In this document: piece after piece, positions 6,788 through 13,944 of the stretch | Layout: the number at the start of each line of letters is the position of its first letter | Numbering within the stretch: the first letter of the stretch is position 1 | Assembly: GCA_022822745.1 (NCBI GenBank) | Contig: JAJEAO010000046.1 | Span: 1 to 46,230 of the forward strand | Direction of reading: 5' to 3' | DNA length: 46,230 nucleotides | From: Acidobacteriota bacterium | GTDB lineage: Bacteria > Acidobacteriota > Vicinamibacteria > Marinacidobacterales > Marinacidobacteraceae | The notes under the pieces: generated by a model | What the model was told of the DNA's origin: nothing | Seen by the model: the letters and a program-made list of their open reading frames with translations, nothing else | The model's database searches: none | Made by a program: the position numbers and the translations under genes

Positions 6788-7888
6788 GTGGCCGTTCGGG
6801 ACGACAGCGGCGCGCCGGCGCGGCGCGCCGCCGGGGCGGTCGGCTGCGCCCTCCTCTTCGCGACGACCGCGTTCCCGGTCGCGGGAGGAGCCCAGCCCCG
6901 GGAGTCCACTCCCCTCGCCGTGGATATCCACGCCCACCCTTCCCGGTTCCACCGGGCGAATGTCCCTCGCATCAGCGACGAGGAGATCGCCCGCTATCTG
7001 GATCGGGGGATGGACGCGGTCGTCGCCACGATCAGCACGGACACGCCCTACCGCGGCGGTTACGTCCGGCGCGACGGGAGCCGGATCGAGGGCGGCAACC
7101 GGCGCCCGGAGCCCGGCGAGGCGTGGGACTACACCCTGGACCGCTTCGAGCGACTCGACCGGACCGTGGCCGAGGCGAATGCGGTGTTCGTACGCACGCC
7201 GGCCGAGGCCTACGGGGCGCGTGAGGAGGGGAAACTCGCGATCCTGCCCGCCCTCGAAGGCGCCGATTCGCTCGACGGCCGGATCGGGCGGCTGCGCGAA
7301 CTCCACCGCCGAGGACTGGCGCTGCTGCAGCTCGTCCACTTCCGGCCGAACGGGATCGGCCACATCCAGACCTGGCCCTACACCCCCGGCGGCCTGACCC
7401 GTTTCGGCCGCGCCGTCGTCCGGGAGTGCAACCGGCTGGGGATCGTCATTGACCTCGCTCACGCAAACCCCGAGACGATCCGGGACACGCTCGATGTCTC
7501 GGAGCACCCCGTCGTCTTCAGCCACACCGGCGCGTTCGCGCTGGGAGAACACGACCGTCACCTGCTGGACCCGGAGATCCGCGAGATCGCCGCGAACGGC
7601 GGCGTGATCGGCATCTGGCCCAACGGCTCGCTCGTGCCAACGGTCGCCGGGATGGCGCGCCACGCCCTGCACGTGGCCTCGGTGGGCGGCGCGCAGAGCC
7701 TCGGCATCGGGAGTGACCTGCGGGGGATGTCCTCCTACAGCGAAGGGTTCGGCGACGAGGCCGACTTCGAAGCGATCGCGGAGGCGATGGCGGAGGCCGG
7801 ATTCGACGAGGATGAAGTGCGGGGGATTCTGGGAGCCAACTTCGAGCGGGTGTGGCGCGTGGTCACGGCCCACCTCGACGAGCCCTGA
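6788..7888 (+). CDS. Exported membrane dipeptidase (M19 family)
   Basis: This 366-aa protein starts with GTG directly after the CapA-like stop. A signal peptide follows (VGCALLFATTAFPVAGGAQ). The M19 zinc site is largely present: VDIHAHPSRF near residue 46, ALEGADS near 155, IDLAHANPET near 223, FSHTGAF near 244 and GIGSDLRGMSS near 308. The first motif reads H-x-H where the family usually has H-x-D, a conservative change of a metal ligand. M19 enzymes cleave dipeptides, some with a D-residue, and serve peptide scavenging or cell-wall recycling. The start is supported by AGGAG three bases upstream, a short spacing, so a slightly later start is possible. Confidence 0.85.
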   Translation: MAVRDDSGAPARRAAGAVGCALLFATTAFPVAGGAQPRESTPLAVDIHAHPSRFHRANVPRISDEEIARYLDRGMDAVVATISTDTPYRGGYVRRDGSRIEGGNRRPEPGEAWDYTLDRFERLDRTVAEANAVFVRTPAEAYGAREEGKLAILPALEGADSLDGRIGRLRELHRRGLALLQLVHFRPNGIGHIQTWPYTPGGLTRFGRAVVRECNRLGIVIDLAHANPETIRDTLDVSEHPVVFSHTGAFALGEHDRHLLDPEIREIAANGGVIGIWPNGSLVPTVAGMARHALHVASVGGAQSLGIGSDLRGMSSYSEGFGDEADFEAIAEAMAEAGFDEDEVRGILGANFERVWRVVTAHLDEP

Positions 7889-7933
7889 GGAGAAAACTGA
7901 GGAGAAACCCGGAGAGAAACATGAGGAGAGATT
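7886..7933 (+). repeat. Four 12-bp purine-rich repeats carrying Shine-Dalgarno motifs
   Basis: Units begin at 7886, 7898, 7910 and 7922. Each resembles TGAGGAGAAAAC and contains a GGAG or GAGGAG core. The first unit includes the dipeptidase stop codon, and the array ends at the candidate start codons of the next gene (7921 and 7936). The array offers several ribosome-binding sites in a row. Confidence 0.7.
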
Positions 7934-9129
7934 CGATGATCGGGAAAGCTGCGACGGACGGATTGTTGTCTTGCGCCGCCGGTGAGGGCGGCCCGCGCGG
8001 GGAGGCGCGCATCGGTCGAGATCGCTGGAATGCGGCGTGGCTCGGCCTGCCGGTGGCGCTCGCCTTCGCCGCCTGCTCCGATCCGGCGCCCGCTCCCGAT
8101 CCGGGCGCGGCGTTCGCAGAGATCGTGGCCGAAGCCAGGGAAACCGCCGGCAGCCCGGGCCTCTCCGCCGCCGTGGCCGTGAACGGCGAGATCGTCTGGA
8201 CCGGCGCCTCGGGGCTCGCCGACATCGAGAACAACCTGCCCGCGACGCCGGACAGCGTGTACCGGATCGCCTCCATCTCGAAGCCCATTGCCGCGGTGGC
8301 GATCATGCAGCTCGCCGAGCAGGAATCTCTCGCCCTCGACGCCCCGGTCCAGGAGTACTTCCCGGCGTTCCCCGAGAAGGAGTTCCCGGTCACGCTGCGC
8401 CACCTCCTGACCCACACCTCGGGGATCCGCCACTACAACCCGGGGGAGTTCGACATGAAGGAGCGCTTCGACACGATCGAGGCGGCGACCGAGATCTTCC
8501 GGGACGATCCGCTTCTCTTCGAACCGGGCACCGACTACAGCTACTCGACCTACGCCTACAACCTGCTCGCGGGCGTGGTCGAAACCGCGTCCGGCATGAG
8601 CTTCGACCAGTACATGCAGGTCAACGTCTGGGGGCCGGCCGGGATGGAGAACACCCACCTCGAGCACCAGTACGAGATCGTTCCCCACCGGGTCCGGCAG
8701 TACGTGAAGCGGGACGACGAGGCCGGCGTCTGGAACGCGCCGCTCGCCGACCTCTCCATCAAGTGGGCGGGAGGCGGCATGATCGCCACGGCGCCGGATC
8801 TGGTGCGGTTTGCCCTGGCGATGGACGCGGGGGCGCTGATGGAAGCGGAGACCCGGGACGAAATGACGACGCGCTACGTCCTGGCCGATGGAACCGTGAG
8901 CGACTACGCCCTGGGTTGGCGGATCGCCGACGACGAGGCCGGAACCTGGGTGGCCCACTCCGGCGGCGCGACCGGAGGGACCACCCACCTGCTGCGGCTG
9001 CCCGCGCGCGGACTCGCCGTCGCGCTGACCGCCAATGTCCAGAGTGGCGCGGGCCTCCCCGACGCCGCCCGCCGCCTCGCCGACGCCGCCCTCGCCATGC
9101 CGAACTCGCCGGAACCGGCGACGCCATAG
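7921..9129 (+). CDS. Serine hydrolase, beta-lactamase/LACTB-like (class C fold)
   Basis: About 402 aa. The N terminus has a hydrophobic stretch ending LAFAACSDPAP, a weak lipobox, so it is probably a lipoprotein. The PF00144 motifs are present: SISK near residue 118 (nucleophile Ser and Lys), FEPGTDYSYSTYAYNLL near 200-212 (the Tyr motif as in LACTB), and HSGGATGG near 345. Such proteins are D-peptidases, esterases or LACTB-like proteases; antibiotic hydrolysis is not implied. Two starts have good ribosome sites: ATG 7921 and ATG 7936 (AGGAG, seven-base spacer). I chose the longer. It is third in the run after the CapA-like and dipeptidase genes and is probably cotranscribed with them. Confidence 0.88.
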   Translation: MRRDSMIGKAATDGLLSCAAGEGGPRGEARIGRDRWNAAWLGLPVALAFAACSDPAPAPDPGAAFAEIVAEARETAGSPGLSAAVAVNGEIVWTGASGLADIENNLPATPDSVYRIASISKPIAAVAIMQLAEQESLALDAPVQEYFPAFPEKEFPVTLRHLLTHTSGIRHYNPGEFDMKERFDTIEAATEIFRDDPLLFEPGTDYSYSTYAYNLLAGVVETASGMSFDQYMQVNVWGPAGMENTHLEHQYEIVPHRVRQYVKRDDEAGVWNAPLADLSIKWAGGGMIATAPDLVRFALAMDAGALMEAETRDEMTTRYVLADGTVSDYALGWRIADDEAGTWVAHSGGATGGTTHLLRLPARGLAVALTANVQSGAGLPDAARRLADAALAMPNSPEPATP

Positions 9130-9171
9130 GAGCCCGCCGGCCGTCATGCTGACGCCGGCCTCACTCCGCTC

Positions 9172-10366
9172 ATGACTCCGGCGCTTTCCGATCCCGAACT
9201 CGAAGCCCTCGCGGGGGGGCTCCGAGTCCGATCGGGTCGAGTGGAAGGAGTCCGTCGCCGACAGCCACAAGATCCGACGGTCGATCTGTGCGTTCGCCAA
9301 TGATCTGCCCCGTCACCAGCAGCCTGGCATCCTGGTCGTCGGCCTCAGGGACGACGGATCTTGCGCCAATCTCCGTATCGACGACCGATTGCTGCGGAAG
9401 CTCGCCAACATCCACGGCGAGGGTTCGATCCTGCCGCAGCCGGCAATGCAGGTCCAGCGCCGCACCATCCGCGGTTGCCAGGTTGCGGTCGTCACTGTAG
9501 AACCGTCCGGGATCCCCCCGGTCCGGTACAAGGGCCGCGTCTGGGTCCGAGTGGGGCCCACTGTTCGCGAGGCCTCGGTGGACGACGAGAGAATCCTGAC
9601 GGAGCGCCGCCGGAGCCTCGACCTGCCCTTCGACCAGCGACCAATTCCCGGAGCAACTCGGCAGGATCTGGACCTCCATTACATCCGGACACGGTATCTG
9701 CCCGCCGTGATCGCGCCCGACATTCTGGAGCGCAACGCTCGACCGCTCGAGTCGCAGCTCGAATCGCTGCGACTCATGAGGGAAGGAATCCCTACCGGTG
9801 GCGCCATCCTCGCGTTCGGGAAGGATCCCCTCGGCTGGATCGGGAGCGCGTGGATCCAGTTCGTGCGGTTCGAAGGCAACAGAATCACGGATCCGATCCA
9901 GCACCAGGCCACATTCACCGGACGTCTCGAGGACACACTGAACCACCTGCGGGAGACCCTGCGGCTGAACATCCGAATTCGAACAGAGGTCGAGGGCCAC
10001 CGGACCGAGTGCCGCCAGCCCGACTACCCGCTCGAGGCGCTGCTCCAGTTGACGTGGAACGCCGTCATGCACCGAAACTACGAGGGAACCCACGCTCCCA
10101 TACGGATCTACTGGTATCGCGACCGGGTCGAGATCCTGAGCGTGGGCGGTCCGTTCGGCAACGTCCACCAGCACAACTTCGGCGACGGCACGACGGACTA
10201 TCGCAATCGCCTCGTCGCTGAGATCATGAAGGGCCTCGGTTTTGCCCAGAGATTCGGTCTCGGAATTCCCATCGCCCAGCGAGCCCTCCAGCGCAACGGG
10301 AATCCCACGGTCGAGTTCGAGGTGAGTTCTTCATCGGTCGCCGCGACGGTGAGGGCAGCCCCGTGA
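9172..10366 (+). pseudogene. AlbA_2/Schlafen-like DNA-binding protein with C-terminal ATPase domain, one-base frameshift
   Basis: ATG at 9172 opens MTPALSDPELEALAGG, the usual N terminus of AlbA_2 proteins. After a run of seven G (9213-9219) the family sequence continues in another frame as SESDRVEWKES, RRSICAFANDLP, then GILVVGLRDDG, to the stop at 10366. Removing one G would restore a single frame of about 397 aa. The C-terminal half (LLQLTWNAVMHRNYEG, VEILSVGGPFG, FGLGIPIAQRAL) is the HATPase_c_4 domain of 'RecG-like / Schlafen AAA-4' proteins. The family is found among transcription regulators and phage-defence proteins. The last four bases overlap the start of a ParA-like gene (GTGA), so the two form an operon. 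It may be a pseudogene, phase-variable at the G run, or an assembly error. Confidence 0.75.
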
Positions 10367-11357
10367 CGACCATCGCCGTCTTCAACAACAAGGGTGGCGT
10401 CGGCAAGACCTCGCTCGTCTATCACCTGGCATGGATGTACTCCGAACTGGGATGCAACGTGCTCGCGGCGGATCTCGACCCACAGGGCAATCTCACCAGT
10501 ATGTTCCTCGACGACGACAAATGGAGGAACTGTGGAGCGACGCCGGCCCCCGTCGGACGATTTACGGTTCGATCCTGCCGCTTCTGGAGGGGACCGGCGA
10601 CCTGACCCCACCCCGGATTCTGGAGCCCGCGCCGGGTCTGGGCCTGGTTGCCGGCGACCTGCTCCTGTCCGCAGCCGAGGACGAGCTCTCAACGCAGTGG
10701 CCCGACTGTCTCGACGAGAAACCACGGGCATTTCGGGTCGTGACGGCCCTCTCCCGAGCCCTTCGGCAGGCAGCGCCCACGGTGGACGCCCAGTTGACAC
10801 TGGTGGATGTCGGCCCGAATCTGGGATCCGTGAATCGGGCCGCGCTGCTGAGCGCCGACCATGTCCTCGTCCCGCTGGCCCCGGATCTGTACTCGATCCA
10901 GGGCCTCCGCAATCTCGGCCCAACGCTGCGGACATGGCGGAAGCAGTGGAACGAGCGGAGACGCAAGAACCCGGTTCCCGACCTTGATTTGCCACAAGGA
11001 CAAATGTCGGCCATCGGCTATGTCGTCCTGCAGCACGCCGTGCGACTGGACCGACCCGTCCGCGCCTACGAGCGATGGATGAATCGGATTCCGGGCGCGT
11101 ACCGCGAGTACGTACTGGAAGAAGCCGTGGATCGCAGCGTTCGAGTCACGTCCGATCCGCACTGCCGGGCCATGCTGAAGCACTTCCGCAGCCTGATGCC
11201 ACTCGCGCAGGAGGCAAGGAAGCCCATGTTCCTGCTGCGCGCCGCGGACGGCGCTCTCGGAGGACACGCGGAGGCCGTGCGTGGCTGCCACCGGGCTTTC
11301 CGGGGGCTCGCGCGGGAGGTCGCGCGGGTTGCCGGGATTCGCGGGCTCGACGCGTGA
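10363..11357 (+). pseudogene. ParA-like Walker ATPase, one-base frameshift
   Basis: GTG at 10363 opens MTTIAVFNNKGGVGKTSLVY with the deviant Walker A (KGGVGKT) of ParA/MinD ATPases and AADLDPQGNLTSMFLDDD. At 10519-10521 (AAA) the frame must change. From ATG 10521 the family sequence resumes as MEELWSDAGPRRTIYGSI, with TLVDVGPNLGSVNRAALL (Walker B region), LVPLAPDLYSIQGLRNLG and a C-terminal RSLMPLAQEARKPMFLL. One extra A would restore about 331 aa. This matches a family of stand-alone chromosomal or accessory ParA-like proteins rather than the chromosome-segregation ParA: no ParB lies next to it. It is coupled by a four-base overlap to the AlbA_2 gene. Its role is unknown and may be a two-gene accessory or defence system. 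Confidence 0.75.
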
Positions 11358-11390
11358 GCGCAGCTCTCTGGTCGTGAACGCTCCCGGTCT

Positions 11391-12101
11391 TCAACCGAAG
11401 AGACTCGGGGGCCGGCGGGGTTCGCCGGGGGGCGGGACCGGAGCGATGCAGCGAGGATCGTCGTTTCGGGGATCGTTCACCCGGGGGCTCACCGGGTCGG
11501 CCGCCATTGCCTCCGCCGGAAACGGTTCGAACGGGATCTCGCCGCCCCCGAGCCACCGGCCGAAGTCACCGGGCGCCACGATGACCGGCATCCGGTCGTG
11601 GAGCTCTCCGACCAGTGCGTTCGCCGCCGTGGTGAGGATGGTGAAGGTCTCGATCTCGATCTTCTCCTCGGGCCCGAACCCGGTCCCCGCCCCGAACCAG
11701 CGCTCCCAGAGCCCGGCGAGTGCGAAGAATCCTCCGGTTCGCAGCCGAAGACGCCAGGGGTGCTTCCGGCCGCCCCGGCGCGCCCACTCGTAGAAACCGT
11801 CCACCGGCACCAGACACCGGCGAGCGGCGAAGGCGTCCCGGAACGACGGCTTCCAGCGCGCCGTCTCCGAGCGGGCGTTGATGAGGCGGCTCCCGATGCG
11901 CGGATCGGCGGCGCCCCGTGGCACGAGCCCCCACTTCAGCGACCGCGCCCGCCGCCTCCCGCCGGCCTCGCGCCGCACGACTACAGCGCTCTGGGTCGGG
12001 GCGATGTTGTAGCGCGCCTCCAGTTCGGGGAGTTCGCCGTCGAGATCGAAGAGCTCCGCCGCCTCATTCCAGGAGCTCGCCTGGGTGAATCGCCCGCACA
12101 T
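11391..12101 (-). CDS. yedK: SRAP-domain protein (YedK/HMCES-like)
   Basis: This 236-aa protein begins MCGRFTQ, placing the catalytic Cys at position 2. It continues with ARYNIAPTQSAVVV, LKWGLVPRGAADPRIGSRLINARSETA, RRCLVPVDGFYEWARR and LHDRMPVIVAP. These are the signature blocks of SRAP proteins, which form a thiazolidine crosslink with abasic sites in single-stranded DNA and shield them. Cys2, the Asn of INARSET, the Glu of FYEW and the His of LHDRMP are all visible. The start was set at 12101 because an N-terminal Cys after Met removal is essential; the frame extends two residues further upstream. It lies 58 bases downstream of the AIPR gene on the same strand and may share its transcript. 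Confidence 0.93.
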   Translation of the reverse strand: MCGRFTQASSWNEAAELFDLDGELPELEARYNIAPTQSAVVVRREAGGRRRARSLKWGLVPRGAADPRIGSRLINARSETARWKPSFRDAFAARRCLVPVDGFYEWARRGGRKHPWRLRLRTGGFFALAGLWERWFGAGTGFGPEEKIEIETFTILTTAANALVGELHDRMPVIVAPGDFGRWLGGGEIPFEPFPAEAMAADPVSPRVNDPRNDDPRCIAPVPPPGEPRRPPSLFG

Positions 12102-12159
12102 GGACACAGGATACGCCGATCACGAACCGCCCCCCCCGGACTCCGGCAGGGCCGGACGG

Positions 12160-13836
12160 TCAGGATCCGGGAGCGAGTTCCTCGACGAGATCAGCGCGAC
12201 GGAACACTGCGGCGAGCCGTTGGAGCGTCCGCTCCCGTCGGGCGAAACAGCAGTCGAGCGCGTCGGCGATTTCGGATTCGGACCGCTCCAGCCAGACCGC
12301 GGCATTCGCCTGCAGCGTCTCCCTCGCCTCCCCGAAGGTTCGATGGTCCAGCGCCGCGAGATCGAGACCGGTCTCCTCGAGAAGATAGCGACCGAGGAGC
12401 ATTGCGGAAAAGCGGGCACCGTAAGGGAGAAAGTCCGGGCTCCCGACGGGAGGATGCTTGCGGCGGTTCTCCGCAGCTCGGAACGCCAGAACGGCGAGGA
12501 TCGCCTGCGAGCCGTTCAGATCTTCGGTAAAGATGACGGAATACAGGCGGCCGAAGTGCTGGGTGCGGTGGAATCGGGCCTGGTGCGGACGGCGCCGCCA
12601 GACGGCGAGCACGGCTTGCGCGACGACCGGGCTCGTCAGGACGCCGGGCAGCTGCGCGGCGACTGTCTTCTTCGCTCGGTACTCGTATCCGAGGTGGCCG
12701 ATGGACGCAGCCAGCTTCCCCTGGCGTTCATCGTTGGAACGGAGGTCGCGCAGCGACACCGCGTTCTGGCTGTTGGTCGCCAGCGTGATCCGACTCACGA
12801 AGTCCCCGTTTCCCTGATCGGCTTCGTAGAGGCGCACGAGCACCTGTGCCTCATCGAGGTCGGAGGGGACGAGATCCCGGGCGACGCGCTGGGCCGTGCG
12901 CGCCGTCTGGCCTCCGTTGACGATCTGGAGATCCTCGACCTGCACCTGCCAGTCCCGCTCCTGGAGCGCGTTGTGCCGAAACTGGGAGCAGATCATCGTG
13001 ATCCCGTTGTTCAGAAAGTAGAAGCTCGGTCGGTCGGCTGGTCGTCGCAACGTGCGGGCGATGGAGTCGTTCACCTCGTTCCCGGCCAGACCGAGGTAGC
13101 CGCGGATGTTGCGCTCGATGATCCGATCGCCGTACGCGTTCATCAGACGAACGAGCTCCGACACTGCCATACGGCCCATCAACGCCCTGCGGAACTCGAA
13201 GTTCTCCACGGTCGCCAAGCCGGAGAGCCGAAGCGTCTCGCGGACCGACTTGCTGGGAAGCGAGACACGGAAGAGTTCCTCGACGCCGATGTGCCGCCAC
13301 GCAAGCTGCCCGCCGAACGAGCGCTCCGCCGCCGCGGTGAGTTGCCCCGCTTCGGCCGTCCAGGTGCGCCCGTTGCTGGCTGCCACTGCCTCCACGATCG
13401 GGATCGCGCCCTCCGCGATGAAGGAACGCACCTCTTCCAGTCGGGTTTCGAGACGTGGATTCACGGTGACCCGCCGCACAGGGTCGAACAGCGCGCCGAC
13501 AGCCTGCAAGAGCGCCCTGACTCCCGACTCGGGAAAGGCGTCCTCTCCCGTCAGTCTCCGCTGGTACTTCGCCTGGACGAGCCGGACACTGACCTCACCG
13601 GGATCGGGACAGTCGAAGTAGAGCGCATCCACGCCGAAGTCGCCGGGTCCGTCCACGATACCGTCCAAGGCATCCTCGTCAGACAGACCGAAGGCCCTCG
13701 TCGCCACCAGGAAGACAAAGGCGAGCGATTTCAGCGCGACCTGGTCCGCGTCCGGCCGGATCGCGGCGAAGTCGTCCGCGCGTCGCTTCAGGACTCCTTC
13801 GACATGCTGGTCGATGAGCTGCGCGGTGAAATTCAT
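12160..13836 (-). CDS. AIPR family (abortive infection) protein with nuclease-like N terminus
   Basis: This 558-aa protein carries the AIPR core: FYFLNNGITMIC near residues 273-283 and LQIVNGGQTARTAQRV near 303-318. The N-terminal region has DGPGDFGVDALYF near 62-74 and VRLVQAKYQRR near 86-94, the D...QxK layout of Mrr-like restriction-endonuclease folds. AIPR (PF10592) proteins occur in abortive-infection systems and next to restriction-modification genes; here it stands alone. ATG at 13836 was chosen over a GTG at 13911 because the longer form would start inside a perfect hairpin (13901-13930). The ribosome site is weak: AGGAG directly abuts the ATG. It probably senses or degrades foreign nucleic acid, but the mechanism in this lineage is inferred. 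Confidence 0.85.
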   Translation of the reverse strand: MNFTAQLIDQHVEGVLKRRADDFAAIRPDADQVALKSLAFVFLVATRAFGLSDEDALDGIVDGPGDFGVDALYFDCPDPGEVSVRLVQAKYQRRLTGEDAFPESGVRALLQAVGALFDPVRRVTVNPRLETRLEEVRSFIAEGAIPIVEAVAASNGRTWTAEAGQLTAAAERSFGGQLAWRHIGVEELFRVSLPSKSVRETLRLSGLATVENFEFRRALMGRMAVSELVRLMNAYGDRIIERNIRGYLGLAGNEVNDSIARTLRRPADRPSFYFLNNGITMICSQFRHNALQERDWQVQVEDLQIVNGGQTARTAQRVARDLVPSDLDEAQVLVRLYEADQGNGDFVSRITLATNSQNAVSLRDLRSNDERQGKLAASIGHLGYEYRAKKTVAAQLPGVLTSPVVAQAVLAVWRRRPHQARFHRTQHFGRLYSVIFTEDLNGSQAILAVLAFRAAENRRKHPPVGSPDFLPYGARFSAMLLGRYLLEETGLDLAALDHRTFGEARETLQANAAVWLERSESEIADALDCCFARRERTLQRLAAVFRRADLVEELAPGS

Positions 13837-13900
13837 CTCCTGGTCACGCGATTGGACCTTGACAGCCTGGCGCGGAGGCGCGCGGTCGGAACCCGCCGCA

Positions 13901-13930
13901 CGGAGCGCCACTCTCCCGAGTGGCGCTCCG
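13901..13930 (-). terminator. Hairpin between the S9 peptidase and AIPR genes
   Basis: CGGAGCGCCAC and GTGGCGCTCCG form a perfect 11-bp stem around an eight-base loop (TCTCCCGA). It starts 15 bases beyond the S9 peptidase stop codon on the minus strand. There is no T tract after the stem, so it would be an RNA-stabilising or Rho-assisted terminator rather than a classical intrinsic one. Confidence 0.6.
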
Positions 13931-13944
13931 GCTACCGGCTGAGA

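Noticed and set aside
5192..7873. An 893-codon open frame on the minus strand
   Set aside because: It is antisense to the CapA-like and M19 genes and shows no signal peptide or known motif; it is a codon-bias shadow.
7921..9129. True class C beta-lactamase
   Set aside because: The Tyr motif and overall sequence are LACTB-like, a broad serine-hydrolase group; no specific beta-lactamase trait is visible.
10363..11357. Chromosome-partition ParA
   Set aside because: No parB or parS-like palindromes lie nearby and the sequence belongs to a stand-alone ParA-like branch.
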